Source: JBGOUV01 sp041477815 (GTDB lineage Bacteria; Acidobacteriota; Terriglobia; Bryobacterales; JACQDG01). From it: 50,440 nucleotides of DNA. Of the stretch, positions 1-7,866 are shown piece by piece. The stretch spans positions 1-50,440 of the forward strand of contig JBGOUV010000002.1 of assembly GCA_041477815.1 (NCBI GenBank). Direction: 5' to 3'. Each line of letters begins with the position of its first letter. The stretch's first letter is position 1. Below the pieces are notes generated by a model. That model worked only from the letters and a program-made list of their open reading frames with translations. It was not told where the DNA came from and did no database searches. The position numbers and the translations under genes are program-made.

Positions 1-64
1 ATATCGATACACCCGGTAACCCGGCCAACTCAGAATCTTGGTGAACTCGTTGTCGCTAGGCAAC

Positions 65-1359
65 TTACGAGTCTAGCCTGAACCACCCCGTCGATAAAAT
101 CCAATCAATCCGGCCACTTCCACAGATTCCTGCGCAGAGCCGCTTTTTCTGGTAGCGAAGTTGATCGGCCGCAAACTTGCTATCGTCGAACTCTTGACCT
201 GTTGTGATCAGGTGGAAGATCACCCGGGCCAACTTGTGGGCAGCTGCGGTGATTGCCTTGGGAGCGCCGAGTTTGGCTCTCATGCGGTAGAAGTCGCCGA
301 GCGCGCTTTTGCTGTGGTGAAGAGACTGAGCGGCGATTCGTAGTGCGGTAGCGGCTCGGCATTTCACCTTGCGCGTACCGACCCAAAGAACCTTGCCGCC
401 GCTGATGTCGTTGTCCGGGCACAACCCCATCCAGGAGGCGAACGCCGAAGCGCTGCGGAACCTCGTGAAGTCGGGGCCGACCTCTCCGAACAAAGTCTGG
501 GCGATGCCAACGCGAATGCCGGGGATCTTGGTCAGATCGATTCCAAACACGCGCCTCAGTTCGATCCCCAAGCCTCCCTCCGTGGCGGATTTCTTGCTCT
601 GGCCTTTCTGGTGGTCGCTCACGGAAGCGTCTGGCTGGCGGGGCGGTTTGAACTCCTCCAGGAACCGGCGAATCTCGCGATCGCATTCCTCGATGAGCTT
701 CTGGTAGCTGCGATAGACGCCCAGGGATTGTCGCAATGTGAAGATATGCTCGGGCCGGTAGTCGCCCACCAGCGATTTGGCGATGAGCTCTTCGCTGGCC
801 TTGATTCGGTCGTTGCGCAGTTTGGCCAGAACAAACGGATCACGCTCCCCAGCCAGGATCGCATCGACGATGGCCAGTCCGGTCTGACCGGTGATATCGC
901 TGATCACGTGATGCAGTTGCAAATTCATCTGATCCAGCGCTTTCTGCATGTGGTGGACGTGGGTAGCCGCCATCTGTACCAAGCTCTCCCGATGCCGCAG
1001 CAGCGACCGCACAGCACAGACTTCCTGCTCCGGCCGGTACGAGGCCCGCAGTAACCCCACCGAGTGCAAGAACTGCAACCACTGACAATCGGATACGTCG
1101 GTGCGACGCCCGGGCACATTCTTCACATGGCGCGTTGACCAGGCATACTTCCAACCCGCGGTCTTCCAAGATCTGGAACAGCGGAATCCAGTACACGCCG
1201 GTGGATTCCATCGCCACTGTCTTTATCCCGCACTGCTCCAGCCAATCGGCCAACGCGTACAGGTCTTGTGTGAACGTCGGGAAGCCACGCACGTTCTCTG
1301 CGGCTCGGATCTGCGGGCACGGCAACGAAAATCTCCGTCGCTCCGATAGCTAGCCCGGC
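65..1359 (-). pseudogene. IS110 transposase (DEDD/RuvC-like + Transposase_20), frameshifted
   Basis: The reading frame is recognisable as an IS110 DEDD recombinase. The RuvC-like N-terminal part contains GATEIFVAVPAD and AMESTGVYW; the middle contains RRTDVSDCQWLQFLHSVGLL; the C-terminal Transposase_20 part contains IPGIRVGIAQTLFGEVG and SASAFASWMGL. Two frameshifts break it. One base appears inserted near 1312 (VPAD followed by PSRRE instead of RAAENVRGF). Two bases appear lost from a GCGCGC-like stretch near 1131 (LVNA followed by PCEEC instead of RHVKNVPGR). The first catalytic Asp of the family's G-I-D-x-G motif is not in this piece: the codon at 1348-1350 reads GCT (Ala) because the gene is broken there. 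The longest intact piece is 353 codons (65-1126). The product would be non-functional without repair. Confidence 0.8.
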
Positions 1360-1610
1360 GACTTCCTGCGGAAGTCATTGCAGGCAAGGAACGGACGCAG
1401 GTAATGATCCTGTCTGCCGCAGACGGCGGCAGCTAAGACCGGCCGAGCAATGGAGCTATCAAGCCCGGTAGCTAGCCTGGTTCCGAGTCTCGTGCTCAAT
1501 GCAGTGGTGACGCTTGTGGGCCTGCTGTATGAGCTCGCGGCGATCCCGATTAGGAGAGTGCCCGTTTTTGCGCGACTCGGGCCGTCGTCTGTCGGCAGAA
1601 GGAGACTGCG
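1352..1610 (+). ncRNA. IS110 left-end leader, candidate bridge RNA region
   Basis: This is the non-coding leader directly upstream of the IS110 start codon. In IS110-group elements this end encodes a structured bridge (seek) RNA that guides target choice. The sequence has stem-loops of the expected kind: GACTTCC/GGAAGTC around a TGC loop (1360-1376) and CTGCCG/CGGCAG (about 1410-1428), followed by GC-rich stretches up to the RBS. No open reading frame in it looks real. The RNA assignment is inferred from position and local pairing; target- and donor-binding loops were not identified. Confidence 0.35.
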
Positions 1611-1697
1611 ATGGCGAGGAAGCGCAAGGCTAAGAAGGAGACCAAGGCCAACAACTCGATGTTGCCGGTGATGCGGCCAGATGCGGCTGGAATCGAT
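1611..1697 (+). pseudogene. IS110 transposase N-terminal fragment (29 codons), inverted
   Basis: An ATG at 1611 preceded by a good ribosome binding site (AGGAGA, 1599-1604) opens a lysine/arginine-rich peptide starting MARKRKAKKE. It runs to RPDAAGID and then leaves the IS110 frame at 1698. This is the typical N-terminus of IS110 transposases from Solibacter-like genomes, ending exactly at the first catalytic Asp. The rest of the domain is found in reverse orientation 260 bp to the left. The fragment keeps its own 5' non-coding leader (about 1350-1610), so the left end of the element moved with it. Confidence 0.7.
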
Positions 1698-1710
1698 AGC
1701 TATTTACAAG

Positions 1711-1734
1711 ACGATCATCTAAACGATCATCTAA
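1711..1734. repeat. 12-bp perfect tandem duplication
   Basis: ACGATCATCTAA occurs twice in immediate succession (1711-1722 and 1723-1734). The adenylate kinase stop codon (TAG on the minus strand, 1731-1733) lies inside the second copy. The duplication sits 13 bp from the IS110 breakpoint at 1698 and may be a slippage or rearrangement scar. Confidence 0.85.
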
Positions 1735-2339
1735 TGGTCCAGGACCCGCTGGATCTCCTGCCAGACCAATGGTGGCTTTGGCGTGCCGTCCACCTTCTTT
1801 TGATTCCTGGTATACCGCTCCAGGACCAGCTTCTCCTCCGCACGGTACTGCTCCAGCCGCCGGCGCGACAACTCCGGGGTGTCGTCCACGCGGCCGCGGG
1901 TGCTCATGCGTTCCAGGGCCACGGCGTCGGGGACCTCCAGCAGCAGAACCAGCGGATCGGGGAGGCCCCGCTCCTTCAGTTGCGCTTCCAGGTACTCGGC
2001 CTGCTTGGCGGTTTGGGGATAGCCGTCTAGCAGGAAGCCCTGGCGGGCGTCCTTTTGCGTGATGCGCTGTTGGAGGAGCTGGTTGGCTACTTCGTCATTG
2101 ACCATCTCACCCGAGGCCAGCGGGACCTTCAGCGAACGGTTGAAATTGACCTTACCACCGGCCTTTTTGAGGATTTCGGCCATCGAAATCGCCGGAATGC
2201 GGTACTTACGACTGAGGTTTTTGGCCTGCGTGGTCTTGCCGGCACCCGGGGGGCCGAGCAGAAGTATCACGGTCTGGCCGGGGACCGCCGTCCCCGCCAG
2301 GAGGAGCAGGAGCGCTGCCGTCAGGCTGGGGAGGCGCAT
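1731..2339 (-). CDS. Adenylate kinase-like nucleoside monophosphate kinase with N-terminal signal peptide
   Basis: The 202-aa product has an adenylate kinase core: Walker A GPPGAGKTT (residues 29-37), the NMP-binding segment ending in GFLLDGYPQT, a short zinc-free LID (RGRVDDTPE) and a C-terminal VWQEIQRVLD helix. Such enzymes interconvert ATP+AMP and 2 ADP in the cytoplasm. Here the core is preceded by MRLPSLTAALLLLLAGTAVPG, a typical signal-peptide pattern (Arg, hydrophobic run, Ala-x-Pro-Gly region). A GAGGA sequence just upstream supports this start, and no ATG lies closer to the core. An exported adenylate kinase is unusual; a membrane-anchored form or a misjudged start (GTG/TTG inside the leader) remain possible. 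It is transcribed away from the efflux operon that starts 74 bp to the right. Confidence 0.8.
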   Translation of the reverse strand: MRLPSLTAALLLLLAGTAVPGQTVILLLGPPGAGKTTQAKNLSRKYRIPAISMAEILKKAGGKVNFNRSLKVPLASGEMVNDEVANQLLQQRITQKDARQGFLLDGYPQTAKQAEYLEAQLKERGLPDPLVLLLEVPDAVALERMSTRGRVDDTPELSRRRLEQYRAEEKLVLERYTRNQKKVDGTPKPPLVWQEIQRVLDH

Positions 2340-2413
2340 AGATCCTCATGGTAACCTAAGTTCTGGGTAAACAAAACGGAGGGTTCGAGCGTCTAATAAG
2401 AACGGACCGGGCT

Positions 2414-3475
2414 ATGGGATCGCGGACATGGGTGTGTGTTGGGCTGTCGGCGTGGTTGGCAGCGGGGATGGGGTGTCAGCGGGCTGCGCCCGTGGAAGCG
2501 GCGAAAGGCGTTGAAAACAAACCAGCTCCTGCGGTTCCGGTGACTCCGGCGTTGGTCTTGAAGAAGGGACAGGTGCGGGCCACCGGGACCATCCAGGCCG
2601 TCCGGGCCTACACGGTGCAGGTGCCCCAGATTGCGGGGTTGCCGCAGGGACCGCAAAGCCGCGTAACGCTGGTGAAGCTGGCGCCGAACGGGACCCGGGT
2701 CCAGGCGGGGGATGTTCTGGCCGAGTTCGACCGGACTACGCAACTGGATGCAGGCCGGGAGGCGCAGGCCAAGCACGAGGACTTGTCCCACCAGGTGCGG
2801 CAGAAGGCGGCCCAGAACCAGAGCGACCAGGAGAAGCGGGCGGTGGAGCTGAAAGAGGCCGAGGCGGAGCTGGCCCGGGCGCAAATTCAGTTGCGCAAGG
2901 GTCCGATTCTGAGCGAGATCGACCGGCTGAAAAACGAAGAGCGGTCGCGGGGCGCCCAGGCGCGGGTGAGGAGCCTGAAGATCATCGATGAACACCGGCG
3001 GAAGGCCGAGGCGGCGGCGTTGCGGATCCTGGAGCTGCAGGCGGAGCGTCAGAAGGTGGCGCTGGACCGGGCGCAGAGGAACCTGGAGAAGCTGGTGTTG
3101 AAGGCGACCATCGTGGGGATGGTGGCGCTTGAAAACATCTGGCGCGGGGGATCGATGGGGAACGCGCAGGAGGGCGACCAGTTGTGGCCGGGCCAGCCGC
3201 TGCTGAAGATTTTCGATCCGTCGGAGATGCTGGTGCAGACCAGGGTCGGCGAGCCGGACGGGGCGGTGCTGAAAGAGGGCGCCCTGGCCACCGTGTACCT
3301 GGATGCGTACCCCGACGCGGTGTTCCGGGCGAAGTTCGAGGCAGCGAGTCCGGTGGCGACGGCGGCCATGGGGAGCCCGATCAAGAACTTCACGGCACGA
3401 TTCCGGTTGGAACAGACCGATCCGCGGCTGCTGCCGGATCTGTCGGCGGCGGTGGTGATCGGGGGTGAACAGTGA
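2414..3475 (+). CDS. HlyD/RND-type periplasmic adaptor (possible lipoprotein)
   Basis: First of three consecutive membrane-fusion (adaptor) proteins, 353 aa. An N-terminal hydrophobic segment ends at Cys21 (AAGMGC), which may be a non-ideal lipobox. The two halves of a barrel-sandwich domain flank a long charged, Glu/Lys/Ala-rich coiled coil (about residues 105-225). A beta-barrel region follows (GDQLWPGQPLLKIFD onward), with FRLEQTDPRLLPDLSAAVVI near the end, matching the 'RPGM' region of efflux adaptors. Such proteins bridge an inner-membrane transporter to an outer-membrane channel. The stop overlaps the GTG start of the next gene, indicating one operon. The substrate is unknown. Confidence 0.8.
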   Translation: MGSRTWVCVGLSAWLAAGMGCQRAAPVEAAKGVENKPAPAVPVTPALVLKKGQVRATGTIQAVRAYTVQVPQIAGLPQGPQSRVTLVKLAPNGTRVQAGDVLAEFDRTTQLDAGREAQAKHEDLSHQVRQKAAQNQSDQEKRAVELKEAEAELARAQIQLRKGPILSEIDRLKNEERSRGAQARVRSLKIIDEHRRKAEAAALRILELQAERQKVALDRAQRNLEKLVLKATIVGMVALENIWRGGSMGNAQEGDQLWPGQPLLKIFDPSEMLVQTRVGEPDGAVLKEGALATVYLDAYPDAVFRAKFEAASPVATAAMGSPIKNFTARFRLEQTDPRLLPDLSAAVVIGGEQ

Positions 3476-4713
3476 GGCGCTGGGTCCGGCGGGCCGGCGT
3501 GATGGTGGTGGTGTTGGGCGCCCTGGGGGCGGCGGGGTTCGCTGCCTGGAGGATGCGGAAGGCGCAGGCGGCGGAGTCGCTGCCGACGGCGCCGGCCCGC
3601 AAGGGGGACTTCCTGGTGATCGTGCGCTGCCGGGGCGAGTTGAAGGCCCGGCGCAGCGTCCAGGTCACGGCGCCGGTGAATGTGCCCGAGCTGCGGATCG
3701 TGTGGCTGGCGGCGTCGGGGACGATGGTCAAGGAAAACGAGTCTATCATCAAGTTCGATCCCTCCAGCGTCAAGCAGCAGTTGAAGGAGAAAGAGGCGGC
3801 CTTGAAACAGGCGCAGGCGGCCCTGGACCAGGCCATCGCGCAAGGGCGGCTGGCCGGCGAGCAGGACAAGCTGGAGCTGGCCGACGCCCGCTACCGGACC
3901 GAGCGCGCCAAGCTGGAGGTGTCCAAGGCGGAGATCGTATCGGCGCTCCAGGCCGAGGAGAGCAAGATCGAGCTGGGCCTGGCGGAACAGAAAATGGGCT
4001 TGGAGCAGGCCAAGGGGAAGCTGAACGATACCTCCAACGAGGCGAAGGTCGCGTCACTGCGGCGGGCCCGCGACAAAGCCAAGGATGAGTTGGAGCTGAC
4101 CGAATACCGGCTGTCGCAGATGGAGCTGGAAGCGCCCATCACCGGGTTGATCAACTACCTGCCGAACAATTCGCAGGGCTGGATCAACGCCAAGCCGTTC
4201 AAGGTGGGCGACCAGGTGTGGCCGGGAGCCGCGGTGGCCGAGGTTCCGGACCTGGAGACCCTGGAGATGGAAGGAAAGGTCGAGGAGATCGACCGGGGAA
4301 AGATCGCCGTGGAGCAGCAGGTGCGGATCCGCATCGATGCGCTGCCGGAAACGACGTTCCCCGCGAAACTGGAGCAGCTCTCTCCGATGACCGTCATGGG
4401 CTGGGATTGGCCGCCCACCCGGACGTTCCGGGGGTTCGCCAAGCTGGAAAAGATCGACCCGCGGCTGCGGCCGGGGATGAATGGGGCCATGGACGTGGTC
4501 GTGAACAAGATCCCTAATGCCATCAGCGTGCCGGTGAAAGCGCTGTTCACGCTGGGCGGGAGGCCGGTGGTGTACGTGGCCGAGAAGGATGGCTACCGGT
4601 CCGTGCAGGTGGATGTGCTGGCGCGGAATCCGGATGAGGCGGCGGTCCAGGGCATTCCGGGCGGCGTGAACCTGGCCCTGGTGGAGCCGGATAAAAAGGA
4701 TCTGAAGCGATGA
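3472..4713 (+). CDS. HlyD-family efflux adaptor
   Basis: 413 aa, starting with GTG that overlaps the upstream stop (GTGA). An N-terminal membrane anchor (AGVMVVVLGALGAAGFAAW) is followed by a first lipoyl half (VTAPVNVPELRIVWLAASG), a long coiled coil (about residues 95-215), the second half (LEAPITGLINYL), and a barrel with KIDPRLRPGMNGAMDVVV. This is the normal architecture of MacA/HlyD adaptors that work with MacB-type ABC permeases. The C-terminal segment NAISVPVKALFTLGGRPVVYV is the membrane-proximal domain. It overlaps the next gene by ATGA, so the two are probably translationally coupled. Confidence 0.88.
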   Translation: MRRWVRRAGVMVVVLGALGAAGFAAWRMRKAQAAESLPTAPARKGDFLVIVRCRGELKARRSVQVTAPVNVPELRIVWLAASGTMVKENESIIKFDPSSVKQQLKEKEAALKQAQAALDQAIAQGRLAGEQDKLELADARYRTERAKLEVSKAEIVSALQAEESKIELGLAEQKMGLEQAKGKLNDTSNEAKVASLRRARDKAKDELELTEYRLSQMELEAPITGLINYLPNNSQGWINAKPFKVGDQVWPGAAVAEVPDLETLEMEGKVEEIDRGKIAVEQQVRIRIDALPETTFPAKLEQLSPMTVMGWDWPPTRTFRGFAKLEKIDPRLRPGMNGAMDVVVNKIPNAISVPVKALFTLGGRPVVYVAEKDGYRSVQVDVLARNPDEAAVQGIPGGVNLALVEPDKKDLKR

Positions 4714-5990
4714 AAAGGTGGATCGCGATTCCGGTGGGGCTGGGGACGCTGGCGCTGGCGGGTTGGGGAGGCTTCCGCGCGTATAAGGGAGCGAAGCCCG
4801 CGGAAGCGCCGGCGTCGGCCATTCCGATGACCCCGGTGCGGCGGGGCGATGTGACCTTTACGGTGGTGGCAAAGGGCGAGCTGGCGGGCGGCAATTCGGA
4901 GATGATGTACGCCCCGATGGTGGGGGGAGGAGCCCTGGCCATCACAGAGATGAAGGAGTCCGGGGATCTGGTGAACGAAAAGGAAGTGGTGGTGCAGTTC
5001 GACACCACCGAGCAGGAGTTCAAGCTGAAGGAAGCCGAGGCGGATCTGGCGGAGGCGGAGCAGCAGGTGACGCAGGCCGAGGCGGAGAGTAAGGCCCTGG
5101 AAGAAGAGGCGCAGTATGCGCTGCTGAAGTCGCGGTCGGAGCTGCAGATCGCCGAGCTGGAGACGCGCCGGAACGAGCTGCTGCCGGCGATCGTGGCCAG
5201 CCAGAATAATCTGGCGGTGGAAGCGGCCCGGGACAAGATGCAAAAGCTGGAGAAAGACCTGGGGGAGCGGCTGCAAACGGCCAAGGCGGGGATCGCGATC
5301 CAGCAGGCGGGGCGGGCGAAGGCCAAGGTGGCGGCGGACACGGCGCGGCGGAACATCGATTTGATGACCCTGAAAACGAAGTCGGGCGGATACGTGGCCC
5401 GGCAGGCGAACATGGAAGGGAACTGGCGGTGGGGATCGTACATGCCGTCGCTGCAGGTGGGCGACATGGTGCGGGCCGGCATGGCCGTGGCCCAGATCCC
5501 GGATCTGAAGAACTGGGAGGCTACGGCGCGGATCGGGGAGCTGGACCGCGGCCATTTGTCGCCCGGTCAGCAGGCCACCCTGCTCGTCATCGCGCTGCCG
5601 GACAAGAAGTTCAAGGCCAAGCTGAAGAGCATGGGCGGGACCACCGGACCGCCTTGGGATCGCTACTTCGAGTCGCGCTTCACGCTCGACGATCCGACCC
5701 CGGAGCTGCGACCGGGCATGAGCGCCCGGCTGCTGATTACCACCGGCGAGATGAAGAACGTGCTGTGGCTGCCGTCGCAGGCGTTGTTCGAAAGCGACGG
5801 CCGCAGGTTTGTGTACGTGCAGTCGGGGGAGAGCTTCACGCCGGCCGACGTGAAGCTGGTGCGGCGCAGCGAGAGCCAGGTGGTGATCGAAGGACTGCCG
5901 GAGGGGCGGGTGGTGGCGCTGGCGAATCCGGACATGATGAAGAAGACCAAACAGCGCGTGGGGGGAGCGCTCGAGGCCATCAAAAAATGA
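4710..5990 (+). CDS. HlyD-family efflux adaptor
   Basis: 426 aa, the third adaptor in a row. The start ATG overlaps the upstream stop by four bases. It has an N-terminal anchor (WIAIPVGLGTLALAGWGGF), a hairpin coiled coil rich in Glu/Ala/Gln (about residues 95-215), the barrel-sandwich return strand (LKTKSGGYVARQ), a beta-barrel with PELRPGMSARLLI, and the membrane-proximal NVLWLPSQALFESDGRRFVYV. The three adaptors are paralogous in layout but clearly different in sequence. The TGA overlaps the ATG of the permease gene. Three adaptors for one permease suggests a hetero-oligomeric adaptor ring or several alternative partners; this is inference. Confidence 0.88.
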   Translation: MKRWIAIPVGLGTLALAGWGGFRAYKGAKPAEAPASAIPMTPVRRGDVTFTVVAKGELAGGNSEMMYAPMVGGGALAITEMKESGDLVNEKEVVVQFDTTEQEFKLKEAEADLAEAEQQVTQAEAESKALEEEAQYALLKSRSELQIAELETRRNELLPAIVASQNNLAVEAARDKMQKLEKDLGERLQTAKAGIAIQQAGRAKAKVAADTARRNIDLMTLKTKSGGYVARQANMEGNWRWGSYMPSLQVGDMVRAGMAVAQIPDLKNWEATARIGELDRGHLSPGQQATLLVIALPDKKFKAKLKSMGGTTGPPWDRYFESRFTLDDPTPELRPGMSARLLITTGEMKNVLWLPSQALFESDGRRFVYVQSGESFTPADVKLVRRSESQVVIEGLPEGRVVALANPDMMKKTKQRVGGALEAIKK

Positions 5991-7228
5991 TCCTCTCGGA
6001 TGTGCTGCTGGCGGCGCAGAACCTGCAGGCACAGAAGACCCGAACGTTTCTGACCATGCTGGGGATTGTGTTCGGGGTGGGGTCTGTGATCGGGATGCTG
6101 GCGATCGGCGCCGGGGCGCAGGAAGAGTCGCTGAGTTTCATCGAGCAGTTGGGGGTGAGGAACGTCCTGGTGGAATCGCGTCCGGCGGCGAACCAGGAGG
6201 AGTTGCAGCAACGGCGGCGGTCGTCCCAGGGGCTGAGCGAGCGCGACGTCCGGATTCTGGAGGCGAATATCCAGTCGCTGGAGGTTCTGACGCCCCGGCG
6301 GACGCTGCGGCCGGCGCGGGTGCTGCCCAAGCCGGCGCGGGAGATGCCGGACCTCTACGGCGTTCGGCCCGCCTATGCGACCATCCACAACCTGCGGCTG
6401 GTGGAGGGGAGCTTCTTCCAGGAGAAGCACGAGACGTCGAGCGCGCCGATGTGCGTGCTGGGGCAGGGGGCGAAGGTCGATATCTTGGGATACGGGGCGG
6501 CGGTAGGCAAGTTCGTCAAGGTCAACGACACCTGGCTGGAAGTGGTGGGGGTGCTGGGAGAATCCATCCAGGCCGCGGGGCAGAGCTAGGGCGGGCGGAT
6601 GCGGGATTTGAATAATACCATCTACGTGCCGTTCAATACCTTCCAGTACCGGTTCTGGGACATGACCAGTTTCTTGAAGGACGACCTGGACGGGATCGAC
6701 ATGCGGCTGAAGCTGGGCGCCGACTCGATCGACGTGTCCAAGGTAGTGACCGCCATCCTGAACTCGACCCACAACAACACGCAGGACTTTACCGTGACGA
6801 TCCCGGCGGCGCTGCTGGCGCAACAGCAGCGTACCCAAACCATCTTCACCTACGTGATGGTGGCCATCGCGGCCATTTCGCTGCTGGTGGGCGGCATCGG
6901 CATTATGAATATTGTTCTGGCCACGGTGCTGGAGAGGACCCGCGAGATCGGCGTCCGGCGGGCGACCGGAGCGCGGCGGGCCGACATTATGAAGCAGTTC
7001 TTAACCGAGTCGGTGCTGATCTCGATGGCGGGCGGCGTGCTGGGGGTGGCGTTTGGGTTCGTTTTGGCGTGGCTGATCTCGACCACGGCGGAGTGGAAGA
7101 CGATCGTGACTACGGCGTCGGTGGTGATTGCGTTCGGTGTGAGCGTGGCGGTGGGGGTGGTGTTCGGGATCTATCCGGCGATGAAGGCCTCGCGGATCAA
7201 CCCGATTGAGGCGCTGCGGTACGAATGA
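5987..7228 (+). pseudogene. MacB-type ABC transporter permease interrupted by an in-frame TAG
   Basis: The frame opens at an ATG overlapping the upstream stop (ATGA). It encodes a MacB-type permease: TM1 (TFLTMLGIVFGVGSVIGML), a large periplasmic MacB_PCD domain, then the FtsX-type core with three TM helices and the signatures IGIMNIVLATVLERTREIG and ASRINPIEALRYE. Codon 201 (6587-6589) is TAG; the frame continues unchanged through GGRMRDLNN to the normal C-terminus at 7228, 413 codons in all. An ATG at 6599 could restart translation of the last 209 residues. CAG to TAG is a simple explanation. No ABC ATPase gene lies in the operon or anywhere in the window. The first fragment alone would lack the three C-terminal helices. 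Confidence 0.82.
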
Positions 7229-7231
7229 GGC

Positions 7232-7278
7232 GGGTGTTGGGTGGTGGGTGTTGGGTGGTGGGTGTTGGGTCTTGGGGG
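7232..7278 (+). repeat. G-rich heptamer repeat (GGGTGTT/GGGTGGT), potential G-quadruplex
   Basis: Seven G-runs start exactly every 7 bp (7232, 7239, 7246, 7253, 7260, 7267, 7274), separated by TGTT, TGGT or TCTT. The array begins four bases after the permease stop codon. Four or more GGG runs with 4-nt loops meet the usual G-quadruplex pattern. It also marks the point where the toxin-like frame on the other strand loses its C-terminus. Confidence 0.9.
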
Positions 7279-7522
7279 CCGGTCAGATCTCCGCGCGCGG
7301 CCATCAGATAGAGCCGAAACCAAGAGACCATCCTTAACCCTGCCGCCTGCCGGTCGCGCAAGACATAGCCGGTGGATGCGGGTGGCAGAGGGGGCCTGGG
7401 TCGCCAGAATTCCTACCATCGCATGCGGCCGTTCCCTGAGATACAACTCACTGGAAAGGACAACCGCCGGTCGAACCTTAGCAATTCTGGCGCCCGGAAG
7501 CAGCCCGATTACCACATCGCTC
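7279..7522 (-). pseudogene. MazF/PemK-like toxin remnant, frameshifted and C-terminally truncated
   Basis: Reading leftwards, one frame encodes DVVIGLLPGARIAKVRPAVV followed by LSSELYLRERPHAMVGILATQ. This is the N-terminal half of a PemK/MazF-family ribonuclease toxin, with the hallmark K-x-RPAVVLS. The frame is lost at a GGG run (7380-7382, plus strand). One base over, it continues as STGYVLRDRQAAGLRMVSWF then RLYL, which is the family's next segment. The C-terminal helix is missing; the frame runs into the heptamer repeat instead. No ATG or well-placed GTG is in frame at the beginning; a GTGA at the antitoxin stop would fit with one additional G. The product is almost certainly inactive as it stands. 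Confidence 0.6.
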
Positions 7523-7741
7523 TCACGGCTCGCCGCGATGATCGTGATCAAACCGCTCCAGAGCGGCTTGACTGTATTCTCGAAGGTCGTCCTCCGACCA
7601 GGCATCCGACCAGTCGATCCGAACATTCCCCGGCAGGGCCGCCAGGCGCAGAGCCAATTCGGCTAACCGCTCTCTGGCCTTCACCGGAGCCTGCGAAAGG
7701 CTTCGAGAAGGTCCTGTTCTTCCTGGGTACTCTGCATACAA
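7523..7741 (-). CDS. Antitoxin-like small protein paired with the MazF remnant
   Basis: 72 codons from an ATG at 7741. The C-terminal half contains ERLAELALRLAALPG and DWSDAWSEDDLREYSQAALE. The acidic Trp-Ser-Asp-x-Trp-Ser-x-Glu-Asp-Leu pattern resembles C-termini of antitoxins encoded just before PemK/MazF-like toxins. It ends at a TGA that abuts the toxin remnant, the normal order and spacing of such pairs. The first 15-20 residues look unlike an antitoxin DNA-binding arm, so the start may be wrong or the 5' end degraded. No other gene is seen between it and the sulfatase gene end at 7867. Confidence 0.45.
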   Translation of the reverse strand: MYAEYPGRTGPSRSLSQAPVKARERLAELALRLAALPGNVRIDWSDAWSEDDLREYSQAALERFDHDHRGEP

Positions 7742-7866
7742 CGATCATTATAGAACACCTGGAACACCAACCGCCCCGCTCGCTTCTCGGCTCCCCCCCA
7801 ACATGCAGGCTGGTACGGCTCCACCGCGGCCTTCGGGAAGGCAGGGATTGACCTGGCTTACTTCCC

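Larger units (their letters stand above)
65..1698 (-). mobile_element. IS110-family insertion sequence, rearranged and inactive
   Basis: This is the remnant of one IS110-family element. Most of the transposase lies on the minus strand (65-1347). The start of the same kind of gene lies on the plus strand (1611-1697). The two parts are complementary: the plus-strand piece ends at Gly-Ile-Asp (codon 29) and the minus-strand piece starts at Ile-Gly-Ala-Thr-Glu, which is the normal continuation. This fits an inversion of the 5' end of one element better than two unrelated fragments, although two truncated copies cannot be excluded. The coding part also carries two frameshifts. IS110 elements lack conventional terminal inverted repeats and none is seen here. 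The outer right end was not resolved; it may lie left of position 65. Confidence 0.75.
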
